64,000 bases of DNA from Sphingobium bisphenolivorans (GCF_000412635.1 NZ_ASTG01000005.1:210033-274032); one strand, 5' to 3'. Counted from the first letter of the stretch, positions 19,570 through 30,392 are shown. Numbers and translations: made by a program. Notes: generated by a model from the sequence alone, not told the origin.

Positions 19570-19847
19570 TAGCGCTTGCCCTTCTTGTCGGCAGCGTGGC
19601 CGGGGAAGTAGCGGGTCGGGGCGAATTCGCCCAGCTTGTGACCCACCATTTCCTCGTTCACCGAAACCGGCACATGCTTGCGGCCATTATAGACGTTGAA
19701 CGTCAGGCCGACGAACTGCGGCAGGATGGTGGAACGGCGCGACCAGGTCTTGATCGGGCCAGCACGGCCACCGGCGTCCTGCGCGGTTTCCGCCTTCTTC
19801 AGAAGGCTGAGGTCCACGAACGGACCTTTCCAGACGGAACGAGCCAT
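19569..19847 (-). CDS. rpsS: 30S ribosomal protein S19
   Basis: Head protein bridging to the large subunit. 92 residues, [20 protein letters not shown] at the start and the signature [20 protein letters not shown] at the end. Five bases downstream of rplB. Confidence 0.97.
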   Translation of the reverse strand: MARSVWKGPFVDLSLLKKAETAQDAGGRAGPIKTWSRRSTILPQFVGLTFNVYNGRKHVPVSVNEEMVGHKLGEFAPTRYFPGHAADKKGKR

Positions 19848-19852
19848 CTCGC

Positions 19853-20689
19853 TTACCTCTTCTTCTTCGCGTGGCGGCTACGGATGATGAATTTGTCCGT
19901 CGCCTTGTTGTGGCGGGTGCGTGCACCCTTGGTCGGCTTGCCCCAGGGCGTGACCGGATGACGGCCGCCCGAGGTCCGGCCTTCACCACCGCCATGCGGG
20001 TGGTCGACCGGGTTCTTCGCCACACCGCGCGTCAGCGGACGCTTGCCGAGCCAGCGGTTGCGACCGGCCTTGGCGAGGTTGGTGTTGGCGTTGTCCGGGT
20101 TCGACACGGCACCCACGGTGCCCATGCAGTCCGAACGGATGTAGCGCTGCTCGCCCGAGGACAGGCGGACCATCACCATGCCACGATCGCGACCGACCAG
20201 CTGAGCGTAGGTGCCTGCCGAACGGCAGAGCTGACCGCCCTTGCCAGGCTTCATCTCGATATTGTGGATGATGGTGCCGACCGGCATCTGGCCGAGTTCC
20301 ATCGCGTTGCCCGGCTTCACGTCGGTCTTCTTGCCCGCGATGACCTTGTCACCGGGAGCGAGACGCTGCGGCGCCAGGATATAGGCCTGGGTGCCGTCGG
20401 GATAGTTGACCAGCGCGATGAAGGCGGTGCGGTTGGGATCATATTCCAGACGCTCGACCGTGCCTTCGACATCCCACAAACGACGCTTGAAGTCGATGAT
20501 GCGGTAGCGCTGCTTGTGACCGCCGGCGATGCCGCGCGAGGTCACATGGCCCTTGTTGTTGCGGCCGCCGGTCTTGCGCTTGCCTTCGGTCAGCGCCTTG
20601 ACGGGCTTGCCCTTGTGCAGCCCGCTGCGGTCGACGAGGATCAGGCCGCGCTGGGCGGGGCTCGTCGGGTTGTAGCTCTTAAGCGCCAT
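19853..20689 (-). CDS. rplB: 50S ribosomal protein L2
   Basis: Essential for peptidyl-transferase centre assembly. 278 residues from [20 protein letters not shown]. The catalytic-loop region around [20 protein letters not shown] contains the conserved His. Two bases separate it from the rplW stop. Confidence 0.98.
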   Translation of the reverse strand: MALKSYNPTSPAQRGLILVDRSGLHKGKPVKALTEGKRKTGGRNNKGHVTSRGIAGGHKQRYRIIDFKRRLWDVEGTVERLEYDPNRTAFIALVNYPDGTQAYILAPQRLAPGDKVIAGKKTDVKPGNAMELGQMPVGTIIHNIEMKPGKGGQLCRSAGTYAQLVGRDRGMVMVRLSSGEQRYIRSDCMGTVGAVSNPDNANTNLAKAGRNRWLGKRPLTRGVAKNPVDHPHGGGEGRTSGGRHPVTPWGKPTKGARTRHNKATDKFIIRSRHAKKKR

Positions 20690-20691
20690 GA

Positions 20692-21009
20692 TCAGCGCAC
20701 TCCTTCGGTGATGTCGATCGACTGGCCGTCGGCCAGGCGAACGATCGCCTTCTTCACGTCAGACCGCGTGTAGGGCTTGCCCTTCCACTTCTTGGTCTTG
20801 CCCTTGGCGACCAGCGTGTTCACGCTCTTGACCGTCACGCCCCAGAGCGCTTCGACGGCGGCCTTGATCTCCGGCTTGGTCGCGTCGTTGGCGACCTTGA
20901 AGACGACGGCATTGTTCTCGGAGAGAAGCGTCGACTTCTCGGTGATGACCGGCGCGACGACGACGTCATAATGACGGTTGTCGACCTTCGCGGCTTCTTT
21001 CTTAGCCAT
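20692..21009 (-). CDS. rplW: 50S ribosomal protein L23
   Basis: Exit-tunnel rim protein and docking site for trigger factor and SRP. 105 residues; [19 protein letters not shown] and [17 protein letters not shown] are typical. Its start overlaps the rplD stop by eight bases. Confidence 0.97.
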   Translation of the reverse strand: MAKKEAAKVDNRHYDVVVAPVITEKSTLLSENNAVVFKVANDATKPEIKAAVEALWGVTVKSVNTLVAKGKTKKWKGKPYTRSDVKKAIVRLADGQSIDITEGVR

Positions 21010-21625
21010 TGAAACGGGCCTCCAGCTTTTCGACCGCGGCGCGGGTCAGCACCAGCGAATCGGCCTTCAGGATGTCGTAGACGTTGGCACCAACGGCCGG
21101 CAGCAGGTTCACGCCGACAATGTTCGCCGAAGCCTTCGCGAAGCTGACATTCACCGCGTCGCCGTCGATGAACAGCGCCTTGTTGAGGTTCAGCTTGGCG
21201 AGGTGCGCGACCAGAGCCTTGGTCTTGCCTTCCGCCACGTCGAGATTGTCGAGAACGATCAGCGAACCGTCCTTGGCCTTCGACGACAGCGCCATTTTCA
21301 GGCCGAGCGCACGAACCTTCTTGTTGAGGTCGTGGCCGAACTCGCGGGCGCGGGCGCCATGGGCCTTACCGCCGCCGATGAACACGGGGGCCTTGCGGTC
21401 GCCGTGACGAGCCGTACCGCCGCCCTTCTGGCGGCCGAACTTCTTGCCGGTGCGGGCAACGTCCGAACGCTCGCGGGTGGCGCGGGCCGGAGCGCGACGC
21501 TTTTCCAGCTGCCAGGTGACGACGCGGTGCAGAATGTCGGTGCGGGGCTCGACGCCGAACACGGCATCGTTCAGCTCCACCTCACCGGCAGCCTGCGCGT
21601 CGAGGGTCTGTACATTGACCTTCAT
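21002..21625 (-). CDS. rplD: 50S ribosomal protein L4
   Basis: Tunnel-lining protein and, in E. coli, autoregulator of the S10 operon. 207 residues; the extended loop [20 protein letters not shown] with [20 protein letters not shown] is intact. Three bases downstream of rplC. Confidence 0.97.
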   Translation of the reverse strand: MKVNVQTLDAQAAGEVELNDAVFGVEPRTDILHRVVTWQLEKRRAPARATRERSDVARTGKKFGRQKGGGTARHGDRKAPVFIGGGKAHGARAREFGHDLNKKVRALGLKMALSSKAKDGSLIVLDNLDVAEGKTKALVAHLAKLNLNKALFIDGDAVNVSFAKASANIVGVNLLPAVGANVYDILKADSLVLTRAAVEKLEARFNG

Positions 21626-21628
21626 GGT

Positions 21629-22384
21629 TTAGCCCTCCTGGCCTTCGGTCACTTCGGGAGCAGACGCTTCTTCAGCGGGTGTCTGCACCGGAGCGTTGTT
21701 GCTGTTGGCAGCCTGCTTCAGGCTCGCCGGATAGGGCGCATCGGCCGGGCGCTTCACCTTGACGGCGTCGCTGACAGTCAGCCAGGTGCCCTTGGCACCG
21801 GGGACCGATCCCTTGACGAACAGCAGGCCACGCTCGACGTCCGTGCGGACAATTTCGAGATTCTGCTGCGTGCGCTCGCGGTCACCCATGTGGCCGGCCA
21901 TCTTCTTGTTCTTGAAGACGCGGCCCGGATCCTGACGGTTACCGGTCGAACCATGGGCACGGTGGCTGATCGACACGCCGTGCGTGGCGCGCATACCGCC
22001 GAAGCCCCAGCGCTTCATGGCACCGGCGAAACCCTTACCCTGGGTGTGGCCAGCGACGTCGACCAGCTGGCCGGCGATGAAATGATCGGCCGCGATCTCG
22101 GCGCCGACATCGAGGAGCGCGTCCTCGGCGACACGGAATTCGACCAGACGCGCCTTCGGCTCCACTTCCGCCTTGGCGAAGTGGCCGCGCTGCGGCTTGG
22201 CGACGTTCTTGACCTTCGCGACGCCCGCGCCAAGCTGAACCGCGACATAACCGTCACGCTCAACTTCCTTGCGAGCTACGACCTGATTGCCCTCGAGGGA
22301 CAGAACCGTAACGGGAATATGACGTCCGTCCTCCTGGAACAGACGGGTCATCCCGACTTTCTTAGCGATCACGCCTGTGCGCAT
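21629..22384 (-). CDS. rplC: 50S ribosomal protein L3
   Basis: Early assembly protein reaching the peptidyl-transferase centre. 251 residues from ATG 22384 ([16 protein letters not shown]). An in-frame GTG lies one codon earlier. The W-finger region [24 protein letters not shown] sequence ([19 protein letters not shown]) and the [20 protein letters not shown] block are present. About 40 extra C-terminal residues ([20 protein letters not shown]) make it longer than the E. coli protein (209). It is preceded by a 270-base structured spacer. Confidence 0.97.
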   Translation of the reverse strand: MRTGVIAKKVGMTRLFQEDGRHIPVTVLSLEGNQVVARKEVERDGYVAVQLGAGVAKVKNVAKPQRGHFAKAEVEPKARLVEFRVAEDALLDVGAEIAADHFIAGQLVDVAGHTQGKGFAGAMKRWGFGGMRATHGVSISHRAHGSTGNRQDPGRVFKNKKMAGHMGDRERTQQNLEIVRTDVERGLLFVKGSVPGAKGTWLTVSDAVKVKRPADAPYPASLKQAANSNNAPVQTPAEEASAPEVTEGQEG

Positions 22385-22387
22385 CAC

Positions 22388-22657
22388 TGATTACTCCCAT
22401 AGAGGCCCGCCTTAGCAGCGGGCGTATCCAACGAAAAAACCGCTCAGGATCTCTCCCTCGCGGCCCAACCCAAATAACAATCACCCCGTCCGGGTTGGAT
22501 GCCGACCCCTGCTCGGGGAAGGCGACGGGGGACCAGAGCCACGAACCATCCAGCTTACCGGAGGTCGCGCGGTATCCCTTGTGTCGTTTGAGCTCTCGCC
22601 TCAAGCGAAATGCCCGATACCCTGCCCACCTGACGGAGAGCAGGGACTTGCCGCCGA
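22388..22657 (-). other. Structured 270-base spacer between rpsJ and rplC
   Basis: No credible gene was found. On the transcript, CCCCGTC and GACGGGG (22484-22490 and 22524-22530) close a multi-stem structure with an inner CCCC/GGGG hairpin (22506-22518). Another hairpin (GCCCGC/GCGGGC) sits just before the rplC ribosome-binding site. It may be a leader for S10-operon control or a processing region. Confidence 0.4.
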
Positions 22658-22966
22658 TTAGGCCAGCTTGATTTCGACGTTCACGCCGGCAGCCAGATCC
22701 AGCTTCATCAGCGCGTCGACCGTCTGCGGCGTCGGCTGCACAATGTCAAGCATGCGCTTGTAGGTGCGGACCTCGAACTGCTCGCGCGACTTCTTGTCGA
22801 TGTGCGGACCACGGTTGACCGTGAACTTTTCGATGCGCGTCGGAAGGGGAATCGGACCGCGAATGAGGGCGCCGGTGCGGCGGGCGGTGTCGGCGATGTC
22901 GCCGGTCGCCTGATCGAGCACGCGATGATCGAACGCCTTGAGGCGAATGCGGATGTTGCTGTCCAT
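22658..22966 (-). CDS. rpsJ: 30S ribosomal protein S10
   Basis: Head protein that also joins NusB in transcription antitermination complexes. 102 residues; [20 protein letters not shown] and the signature [20 protein letters not shown] then [15 protein letters not shown]. It is the first gene of the S10 group, downstream of the tuf terminator. Confidence 0.97.
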   Translation of the reverse strand: MDSNIRIRLKAFDHRVLDQATGDIADTARRTGALIRGPIPLPTRIEKFTVNRGPHIDKKSREQFEVRTYKRMLDIVQPTPQTVDALMKLDLAAGVNVEIKLA

Positions 22967-23125
22967 TGTTCCTGTACCGATGCGAAAGAGCCAAAAACCT
23001 GGAGCATTTTCAGAAATCAGCTGGAGCAGCCGATGACTTTTGAAAACGCACCAACAAAAATTTACCGCCCCGTTTCTGGCCCTTCTAGCTCATTCGAGCC
23101 GGAGAAAGGCGATCCGGGACGGCAG

Positions 23126-23164
23126 AAAAACTCAGCGGCGCGAATCAGGCGATTCGCGCCGCTG
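23126..23164 (-). terminator. Strong Rho-independent terminator after tuf
   Basis: A perfect 14-base-pair stem (23133-23146 with 23151-23164) with a four-base loop, followed on the transcribed strand by AG and TTTTT (23126-23130 on the plus strand). It lies 11 bases beyond the tuf stop and separates the str operon from the S10 operon. Confidence 0.9.
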
Positions 23165-23174
23165 CGGTCCTATA

Positions 23175-24365
23175 TTACTTAGAGATCGTGCCGACAACCC
23201 CGGCGCCGACCGTGCGGCCGCCTTCGCGGATGGCGAAGCGCAGACCCTGGTCCATGGCGATCGGTGCGATCAGCTTGACGCCGAGCTTCACATTGTCGCC
23301 GGGCATGACCATTTCGGTGCCCTCGGGCAGGATCACTTCGCCGGTCACGTCGGTGGTGCGGAAGTAGAACTGCGGACGATAGTTGGCGAAGAACGGCGTG
23401 TGACGGCCGCCTTCTTCCTTCGACAGCACATAAACTTCAGCGTCGAACTCGGTGTGCGGCGTAACCGAACCGGGCTTCGCCAGAACCTGGCCACGCTCCA
23501 CGTCTTCGCGGCCGACGCCACGAACCAGCGCGCCGATGTTGTCGCCGGCTTCACCCTGATCGAGCAACTTGCGGAACATTTCCACGCCAGTGACGGTGGT
23601 CTTGCGGGTGTCGCGGATGCCGACGATTTCGACTTCCTCACCAACCTTGACGATGCCGGTTTCGACGCGGCCGGTCACGACGGTGCCGCGGCCCGAGATC
23701 GAGAACACGTCTTCGATCGGCATCAGGAACGGCTTGTCGACGGGACGCTCCGGCTGCGGGATGAACGAGTCGACGGCGGCCATCAGCTTCAGAACGGCGT
23801 TCTTGCCGATTTCGTCGTTCGAACCGTCGAGGGCCTTCACGGCCGAGCCGGGGATGACGGGGATGTTGTCGCCGTCGAAATCGTACGAGCTCAGCAGCTC
23901 GCGGATTTCCAGTTCGACCAATTCGAGGATTTCGGCGTCGTCGACGAGATCGACCTTGTTCATGAACACGACGAGCTGGGGAACGCCGACCTGCTTGGCG
24001 AGCAGGATGTGCTCACGGGTCTGCGGCATCGGGCCGTCGGTGGCCGAAACGACGAGGATCGCGCCGTCCATCTGGGCCGCACCGGTGATCATGTTCTTGA
24101 CGTAGTCAGCGTGGCCCGGGCAGTCGACGTGCGCGTAGTGGCGGGCTTCGGTTTCATATTCGACGTGGGCGGTCGAGATGGTGATGCCGCGCTCGCGCTC
24201 TTCAGGAGCCTTGTCGATGTTGGCATAGTCAACGAAGGTCGCGCCGCCGGTTTCGGCGAGAACCTTGGTGATCGCCGCGGTCAGCGAGGTCTTGCCATGG
24301 TCGACGTGACCGATGGTGCCGATGTTGCAGTGCGGCTTGTTCCGCTCAAACTTAGCCTTAGCCAT
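23175..24365 (-). CDS. tuf: Elongation factor Tu
   Basis: GTPase delivering aminoacyl-tRNA to the ribosome. The 396-residue protein has G1 [15 protein letters not shown], the switch-I block [17 protein letters not shown]3 [12 protein letters not shown] and G4 [10 protein letters not shown]. Domains 2 and 3 are intact through the C-terminal [15 protein letters not shown]. Last gene of the str operon; a second tuf copy elsewhere in the genome would be usual, but none is in this window. Confidence 0.98.
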   Translation of the reverse strand: MAKAKFERNKPHCNIGTIGHVDHGKTSLTAAITKVLAETGGATFVDYANIDKAPEERERGITISTAHVEYETEARHYAHVDCPGHADYVKNMITGAAQMDGAILVVSATDGPMPQTREHILLAKQVGVPQLVVFMNKVDLVDDAEILELVELEIRELLSSYDFDGDNIPVIPGSAVKALDGSNDEIGKNAVLKLMAAVDSFIPQPERPVDKPFLMPIEDVFSISGRGTVVTGRVETGIVKVGEEVEIVGIRDTRKTTVTGVEMFRKLLDQGEAGDNIGALVRGVGREDVERGQVLAKPGSVTPHTEFDAEVYVLSKEEGGRHTPFFANYRPQFYFRTTDVTGEVILPEGTEMVMPGDNVKLGVKLIAPIAMDQGLRFAIREGGRTVGAGVVGTISK

Positions 24366-24502
24366 TTTATCCTACCTTCTAATCAAATCAGCTTTGGTCT
24401 GACCGCTCGGCCGCGCCTCGCGAAGGCGCGTCCATAGCAGCAAATTCACAGATTACCAGCCCCTAACCGAGCCGTTCGCACGGCCCGGCCAGAGAAAAAT
24501 CA

Positions 24503-26596
24503 TCAGGCCATCTTCGCCTTGACTTCGTCCGCAACATTCTGCGGCACTTCGTCATAGTGGGAGAAGATCATCGAGTAGTTCGCGCGGCCCTGGGTGAAGG
24601 AACGCAGCGAGTTCACATAGCCGAACATGTTGGCCAGCGGCACCATCGCCTCGACCACCTGCGCGTTGCCGCGGCTGTCGGTGCCCTGGATCTGGCCGCG
24701 ACGGCTGTTCATGTCGCCGATGACGTCGCCCAGATATTCTTCCGGGGTGACGACCTCGACCTTCATGACCGGCTCGAGCAGGGTGATGCCCGACTTCTGG
24801 GCCGCTTCGCGCATCGCGGCGCGCCCGGTGATTTCGAACGCCAGCGCCGATGAGTCGACGTCATGGTAGGCGCCGTCATAGAGCAGGATTTCGAAGTCGA
24901 TGATCGGGAAGCCGATGAGCGAGCCAGTGGCCGCCGTTTCGCGCATGCCCTTTTCGATCGCGGGGATATATTCCTTGGGAATGTTACCGCCCTTGATCTC
25001 ATCCTTGAAGATGATGCCCGCACCGCGCTCGCCCGGCGTCAGCTTCACCTTGATGCGGCCGAACTGGCCGGTGCCGCCCGACTGCTTCTTGTGGGTGTAG
25101 TCGATGTCGACCGGCTTCTTGAGATATTCGCGATAGGCCACCTGCGGCGCACCGACATTCGCCTCGACCTTGAACTCGCGCTTCATGCGGTCGACCAGGA
25201 TTTCGAGGTGAAGTTCGCCCATGCCCTTGATGATGGTCTGGCCCGATTCGTGATCGGTCGAAACTCGGAAGGACGGGTCCTCGGCAGCCAGGCGGTTGAG
25301 CGCGACGCCCATCTTTTCCTGGTCGGCCTTGGTCTTGGGTTCCACCGACAGCTCGATCACCGGCTCGGGGAATTCCATCCGTTCCAGGATAATCGGCTGA
25401 CGCTCGGCGCACAGCGTGTCACCGGTCGTGGTTTCCTTCATTCCGGCCAGCGCGACGATGTCGCCGGCATAAGCCGCGTCGATATCTTCACGGCTGTTGG
25501 CATGCATCAACAGCATGCGGCCGATCTTTTCCTTCTTGTCCTTGACCGAGTTCAGATAGGTGCCCTTGGTCAGTGTGCCGGAATAGACGCGCAGGAAGGT
25601 CAGCGAGCCGACGAACGGGTCGTTCATGATCTTGAACGCCAGACCCGAGAAGGGCGCGTCGTCCGCGGTCGCACGGCTATCGGGCTCTTCGGTGTCGGGG
25701 TTGATGCCCTGCACGTCCTCAATGTCGAGCGGCGAAGGCAGATAGTCGACCACCGCGTCGAGCAGGGGCTGCACACCCTTGTTCTTGAACGCCGAGCCGC
25801 ACAGCACCGGCACGAACGACTGGTTGAGCGTGCCCTTGCGGATCAGCTTCTTGAGCGTGGCGGTATCGGGGACATTGCCTTCGAGATACGCTTCCATCGC
25901 TTCATCGTCCTGCTCGACGGCAAGCTCGATCAGCTTTTCGCGATATTCGGCAGCCTTGTCGGCCAGATCGTCGGGGATCGCCTCATAGGTGAACTCGGCA
26001 CCCAGATTCTCGTCCTTCCAGATGATCGCGCGGTTTTCGACCAGGTCGACCAGGCCCTTGAAATCGCTCTCCGCACCGATAGGCAGATAGAGGACGGCCG
26101 GGGTCGCGCCCAGACGATCGATGATCGTCTGCACGCAATAATAGAAATTGGCGCCGGTGCGGTCGAGCTTGTTGATGAAGCACATCCGCGGAACCTTGTA
26201 CTTGTCCGCCTGGCGCCACACGGTTTCAGACTGCGGCTCAACGCCCGCAACGCCGTCGAACGCGGCGACCGCGCCGTCGAGCACGCGCAGCGAACGCTCG
26301 ACTTCGATGGTGAAGTCGACGTGGCCGGGGGTGTCGATGATGTTCAGGCGATGCTCGGGTCCCTTGCCCTCTTCGGCCTTCCACACGCAGGTCGTCGCAG
26401 CCGACGTGATGGTGATGCCACGCTCCTGCTCCTGCTCCATCCAGTCCATGGTGGCGGCGCCGTCATGGACTTCGCCGATCTTGTAGGACTTGCCGGTATA
26501 ATAAAGGATACGCTCGGTCGTGGTGGTCTTGCCGGCGTCGATATGCGCCATGATACCGAAATTGCGATAGCGTTCGAGCGGATGGCTGCGGGCCAT
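24503..26596 (-). CDS. fusA: Elongation factor G
   Basis: Translocase of protein synthesis. The 697-residue protein has all five domains: G1 [20 protein letters not shown]3 [18 protein letters not shown]4 [11 protein letters not shown], and the domain-IV loop region [20 protein letters not shown]. It follows rpsG after a spacer with a terminator-like hairpin and precedes tuf by 137 bases. Confidence 0.98.
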   Translation of the reverse strand: MARSHPLERYRNFGIMAHIDAGKTTTTERILYYTGKSYKIGEVHDGAATMDWMEQEQERGITITSAATTCVWKAEEGKGPEHRLNIIDTPGHVDFTIEVERSLRVLDGAVAAFDGVAGVEPQSETVWRQADKYKVPRMCFINKLDRTGANFYYCVQTIIDRLGATPAVLYLPIGAESDFKGLVDLVENRAIIWKDENLGAEFTYEAIPDDLADKAAEYREKLIELAVEQDDEAMEAYLEGNVPDTATLKKLIRKGTLNQSFVPVLCGSAFKNKGVQPLLDAVVDYLPSPLDIEDVQGINPDTEEPDSRATADDAPFSGLAFKIMNDPFVGSLTFLRVYSGTLTKGTYLNSVKDKKEKIGRMLLMHANSREDIDAAYAGDIVALAGMKETTTGDTLCAERQPIILERMEFPEPVIELSVEPKTKADQEKMGVALNRLAAEDPSFRVSTDHESGQTIIKGMGELHLEILVDRMKREFKVEANVGAPQVAYREYLKKPVDIDYTHKKQSGGTGQFGRIKVKLTPGERGAGIIFKDEIKGGNIPKEYIPAIEKGMRETAATGSLIGFPIIDFEILLYDGAYHDVDSSALAFEITGRAAMREAAQKSGITLLEPVMKVEVVTPEEYLGDVIGDMNSRRGQIQGTDSRGNAQVVEAMVPLANMFGYVNSLRSFTQGRANYSMIFSHYDEVPQNVADEVKAKMA

Positions 26597-26721
26597 GATG
26601 CTTCTCCGTTGCCGGCGCGCCGGCGGTCAAGTGAATGAGTCTTGCGGCTGGCCCCTAAACCAATCCGTCCGCCATGGGTAGCCCCACGGCGAACGGACCA
26701 ATCTTCAAAACCAGAAGTGAA

Positions 26722-26745
26722 AAGCGGGCACCGGGGCGCCCGCTT
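26722..26745 (-). terminator. Terminator-like hairpin between rpsG and fusA
   Basis: AAGCGGGC (26722-26729) pairs perfectly with GCCCGCTT (26738-26745) around an eight-base loop; TTTTCACTTC follows on the transcript. It lies five bases beyond the rpsG stop, so it probably attenuates transcription into fusA. Confidence 0.6.
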
Positions 26746-26749
26746 GTCC

Positions 26750-27220
26750 TTACCAGCGGTAGTGCGAGAAGGCGCGGTTCGCTTCCGCCATGCGGTGCGT
26801 GTCTTCGCGCTTCTTGACGGCATTGCCGCGGTTGTTGGCGGCGTCCAGCAGCTCACCCGACAGGCGGGCAGCCATCGTGGTTTCGCTGCGGTTGCGCGAA
26901 GCCGTGATCAGCCAGCGGATCGCCAGCGCCTGGGCGCGCTCGGGGCGCACTTCGACGGGAACCTGATAGGTCGCACCGCCAACGCGGCGGCTGCGGACTT
27001 CGATGCCCGGCTTCACATTGTTCAGCGCGTCATGGAACATGCCGATCGGGTCCTTCTTGGACTTCGCTTCGACAGTTTCGAGCGCACCGTAAACGATGGA
27101 CTCGGCGACAGCCTTCTTGCCGTCCTGCATGATGCTGTTCATGAACTTCGACAGCACGATATCGCCGAACTTGGGATCGGGCAGGATAACGCGCTTTTCG
27201 GGGCGACGACGACGTGACAT
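26750..27220 (-). CDS. rpsG: 30S ribosomal protein S7
   Basis: Nucleates assembly of the 30S head. 156 residues; [20 protein letters not shown] at the start, [20 protein letters not shown] and the C-terminal [10 protein letters not shown] are typical. 13 bases downstream of rpsL. Confidence 0.97.
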   Translation of the reverse strand: MSRRRRPEKRVILPDPKFGDIVLSKFMNSIMQDGKKAVAESIVYGALETVEAKSKKDPIGMFHDALNNVKPGIEVRSRRVGGATYQVPVEVRPERAQALAIRWLITASRNRSETTMAARLSGELLDAANNRGNAVKKREDTHRMAEANRAFSHYRW

Positions 27221-27233
27221 GCTTTAGTCTCCC

Positions 27234-27605
27234 TTACTTCGGACGCTTCGCGCCGTACTTCGAACGGCTCTGCTTACGATCCTTGACGCCCTGGGTATCC
27301 AGAACGCCGCGCAGCACGTGATAGCGCACACCGGGAAGGTCGCGTACGCGACCGCCACGGATCAGCACGACGCTGTGCTCCTGAAGGTTGTGGCCTTCAC
27401 CCGGAATGTAGGTGATGACTTCACGCTGGTTGACCAGACGCACCTTCGCCACCTTGCGGAGAGCCGAGTTCGGCTTCTTCGGGGTCGTCGTGTAAACACG
27501 GGTGCAAACGCCGCGCTTCTGCGGGTTCGCTTCCATTGCAGGGACCTTCGACTTGGTCTTCTGCAGCTCGCGGCCCTTGCGGACCAGCTGGTTGATTGTT
27601 GGCAT
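27234..27605 (-). CDS. rpsL: 30S ribosomal protein S12 (Arg at position 88)
   Basis: Decoding-site protein. 123 residues from ATG 27605 ([15 protein letters not shown]). The [10 protein letters not shown] loop has Lys43 as in sensitive bacteria. The second loop reads [13 protein letters not shown], so residue 88 is Arg (codon CGC) where E. coli has Lys. K88R is a well-known streptomycin-resistance substitution in E. coli and mycobacteria. Sphingomonads are often reported as naturally streptomycin tolerant, which would fit, but the phenotype of this strain is an inference. First gene of the str operon. Confidence 0.97.
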   Translation of the reverse strand: MPTINQLVRKGRELQKTKSKVPAMEANPQKRGVCTRVYTTTPKKPNSALRKVAKVRLVNQREVITYIPGEGHNLQEHSVVLIRGGRVRDLPGVRYHVLRGVLDTQGVKDRKQSRSKYGAKRPK

Positions 27606-27690
27606 GAAGCCCTTCACCTTTTTCAGTTACTTTACCGCATGCATTCCCGCGTTCTTACCGCCCAGAAACAAGTCGCTTCCAAACAGCAAA

Positions 27691-27718
27691 GGCCCCGGCG
27701 GAAAACCCGCCCGGAGCC
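27691..27718 (-). promoter_or_regulatory. Leader hairpin upstream of rpsL
   Basis: On the transcript GGCTCCGGGCGG pairs with CCGCCGGGGCC around a TTTT-containing loop, followed by TTTGCTGTTT. It lies in the roughly 200-base leader between the predicted promoter and rpsL and looks like an attenuator or protein-binding leader. Confidence 0.5.
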
Positions 27719-27808
27719 GCAAGAGCACCGGCAATGTTCAGCTCTGATGCTCCAAGAGCCGAGTGACAGCGGACGAATCCCCCTATCCCGGACCTTTGAG
27801 CAGGCGCG

Positions 27809-27837
27809 CCTATAGCGATGCGGGGCGCACAGGTCAA
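27809..27837 (-). promoter_or_regulatory. Sigma70-type promoter of the rpsL (str) operon
   Basis: On the minus strand TTGACC (27832-27837) and TATAGG (27809-27814) are separated by exactly 17 bases. The start codon of rpsL is about 200 bases downstream. Confidence 0.7.
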
Positions 27838-27963
27838 GCAGCCGCACCCGCCAGCTCGTTACAGGTGCGATCCAAGATGGTGAATGCCGTCTTAGCGAAT
27901 TGATAAGAACAGGCGATCTATTTTGCTGGCTCGCCGCCGCTAGGGCGCGCGCATGGACGATTT

Positions 27964-30243
27964 GTGACTCAGCTTTCCACCATCACGGGCGAATATATCA
28001 ACCCGGCGACAGAAGCGGCCTTCCAGGCGGATCGCCTGCCCGAATCGCGGCGCCATGCCCGGATGCTCTTCCTGCTCTCCGCGCTGCTCAACGCCCTCTT
28101 CCTCTTCAGCGACTGGCGCTTCATCGGCACGCCCCATTTCTGGATAGCGGTGCCCGCCCGTGTCGCGGTCATACTCTGGTCGCTCGTCTGCCTCTCATTT
28201 TGCCGCCATATGGTGAACTTCCGCGCCGTCGAGCGCATCTGCTTCGCCTGGCAGCTGGTTACCGCCATCGGCGTCGCCTTCCTTGTTTCCTCGCGCAGCG
28301 ACATCGCGATCTTCGTCCTCGTGATGCTGCCACTGATCTTCTATCTCGTCGTGCCGACCAGCTTTCGCGGCAATGTAGGCGGCGGGCTGGGCTGCGCTTC
28401 GCTGCTGCTGATCGGCTATCTCCTCCCCGCCCCGCTGACGCCGACGACGCCCGGCATGGTCATGGCGGTGCTGATTCTCCACTGCGGCATGTGGATCGCG
28501 ATCGCGCGCACCAATCGGCTCCAGCGTCAGGAATGGACCGCCAGCCAGCACGCCCACCGGGCCCGGGCCGCCCTCGCCAGCAACAGCGAGACGCTGGAGC
28601 GCATGTTCATGAGCGTGCCGATCCCGTTGCTCGTGACCCAGCCCGACGGCGCGGTGATCCGCTTCAACGACGCGGCGGTGCGCACCTTCGGGACGGAGGG
28701 CGACATTTCCTGCGTCCAAATGCTGGGCACGGGAACGAGCGAGCAGGCCAGCCTGCGCGACAGGATCGCGTCGGGCGACCCGATCGACAATTTCGAATGC
28801 CGTATCGTCGGCAAGGATGGCGTCGTCCGCGATGTCCTGCTCTCGACGCGCGCGCTCATGATCCGGGGCGAGGACTGCATCCTCTCCTCAATGGTCGACA
28901 TTACCGAGCGGAAGGAGGCGGAGCGCCACCTTGCCCATCTGGCGATGACGGACGCGCTGACCGGTCTTGCCAACCGCTCGCATTTCATGGCCACGCTGGG
29001 TCAGTCGGCGATCGCCACCGGCCGCTCGGGCGGACAGATGGCGGTCGTGCTGATCGACGTGGACGAGTTCAAGCGCATCAACGACAGCGCGGGTCATGAC
29101 GCCGGCGACGCGCTGCTCTGTGCGGTAGCGGAGCGCCTGCGCCAGGCCGTCCGGCCCGGCGATCTGGTCGCGCGCATGGGCGGCGACGAATTCGCCGTCC
29201 TGCTCACCCGCCTGCGCACGGCCGCCGACCTCGACACCATTCTCGCCCGCATGACCGATCAGCTGCACCAGCCGCTTTGCTATGGTACGCGCGACATCGA
29301 CTGCCGCGTCAGCATGGGGGTCGCGCTCTTCCCCGAACATGCCGGCGACATCGCCGACCTGATGAAACATGCCGACATCGCCCTTTATGAAGCGAAGAAT
29401 GGCGGCCGCGGCCGGGCCTGCCTCTTCGAACCCGGCCTGCTCGAACGCTGGCAGCGCGAGGCGCGGATGCTGGAGCGCGCCCGCGAGGCGCTCGTCCACG
29501 CTCCGCCGACGCCCTGGTATCAGCCCAAGGTGGACCTGGCGACAGGCCAAGTCATCGGCTTTGAGGCCCTGCTGCGCTGCGTCCGCGACAACGGCTCGAT
29601 CATCATGCCCGGCGAGATTTCCGCCGCCTTCGAACATTCCGAACTGGGCCGCGTGATCACCGAACGCATGCTGGCGCAGGTTCTGGCGGATTGCCGCCGC
29701 TGGCAGGACCAGGGAATCGATTTCGGCCATGTCGCCATCAATGTGCCCGGCGTCGAACTGCATGACGGCAGCTTCCCCGACCGTCTGCTCGGCCAGCTTG
29801 AAACGGCTGGAGTTTCCTCCCGGCGCATCGAACTGGAAATCACCGAATCCGTCTTCCTCGGCCGCAACGTCGAGGTGGTGGAGCGCAGCCTTCATCGTTT
29901 GAGCGCCGCGGGCATCTCCATCGCGCTGGATGATTTCGGCACCGGCTACGCCTCCCTCTCACACCTCAAGCAGTTTCCCATCGACATCATCAAGATCGAC
30001 CGGCGCTTCGTGCGCGACCTGGAAACCGATCCCGAGGACGCCGCCATCGTCCGCACCGTCCTGAACCTCGCCTATAGCCTGGGCATCCGCACTGTGGCGG
30101 AGGGCGTCGAGAACGTCCGGCAGCTGGAATATCTGCGCGCGGGCGGCTGTCATTATGGTCAGGGTTTCCATTTCGGCGCCGCTGCTCCGGCGGTAGAAGT
30201 ACCAAGCCTTGTCGAGCGAGCACGCGCGATCGAGCCGACCTGA
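27964..30243 (+). CDS. Membrane GGDEF-EAL protein with PAS domain
   Basis: Bifunctional-type c-di-GMP enzyme of 759 residues from a GTG start. About six membrane segments fill residues 35-175. A PAS-like domain (about 205-310, LERMFMSVPIPLLVTQPDGA) is followed by GGDEF (MTDALTGLANRSHF; active site GGDEF, with an RPGD inhibitory site five residues before it). The EAL domain (about 500-755) has FEALLRC, ELEITES, LDDFGTGYASLSHL and IKIDRRF. Both active sites look complete, so it may make and degrade c-di-GMP, with net direction set by the membrane/PAS input. It stands alone, transcribed away from rpsL. Confidence 0.93.
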   Translation: MTQLSTITGEYINPATEAAFQADRLPESRRHARMLFLLSALLNALFLFSDWRFIGTPHFWIAVPARVAVILWSLVCLSFCRHMVNFRAVERICFAWQLVTAIGVAFLVSSRSDIAIFVLVMLPLIFYLVVPTSFRGNVGGGLGCASLLLIGYLLPAPLTPTTPGMVMAVLILHCGMWIAIARTNRLQRQEWTASQHAHRARAALASNSETLERMFMSVPIPLLVTQPDGAVIRFNDAAVRTFGTEGDISCVQMLGTGTSEQASLRDRIASGDPIDNFECRIVGKDGVVRDVLLSTRALMIRGEDCILSSMVDITERKEAERHLAHLAMTDALTGLANRSHFMATLGQSAIATGRSGGQMAVVLIDVDEFKRINDSAGHDAGDALLCAVAERLRQAVRPGDLVARMGGDEFAVLLTRLRTAADLDTILARMTDQLHQPLCYGTRDIDCRVSMGVALFPEHAGDIADLMKHADIALYEAKNGGRGRACLFEPGLLERWQREARMLERAREALVHAPPTPWYQPKVDLATGQVIGFEALLRCVRDNGSIIMPGEISAAFEHSELGRVITERMLAQVLADCRRWQDQGIDFGHVAINVPGVELHDGSFPDRLLGQLETAGVSSRRIELEITESVFLGRNVEVVERSLHRLSAAGISIALDDFGTGYASLSHLKQFPIDIIKIDRRFVRDLETDPEDAAIVRTVLNLAYSLGIRTVAEGVENVRQLEYLRAGGCHYGQGFHFGAAAPAVEVPSLVERARAIEPT

Positions 30244-30392
30244 ATTTTTTTCGTTCGCGCCGGAACCAGTCGGGCAAAAGCACGTTTCATCCGACCCTCG
30301 TTTCGACTCGTCACGAGTCCGCCGTCCCGGATTCGCGCGCCGGTCATTCTTTTGTTAGCGGCCCGACTCAGTTAGTAGACGCGGGGTCGCAA

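Noticed and set aside
17567..19699. 710-codon open frame on the plus strand across the ribosomal genes
   Set aside because: It is antisense to rpsQ, rpmC, rplP, rpsC, rplV and rpsS and results from high GC and codon bias; no protein family is visible.
22362..22604. 80-codon frame between rpsJ and rplC
   Set aside because: Overlaps the rplC start in another frame, has no good ribosome-binding site, and the region looks like structured leader RNA.
24863..26638. 591-codon open frame on the plus strand
   Set aside because: Antisense to fusA; no recognisable family.
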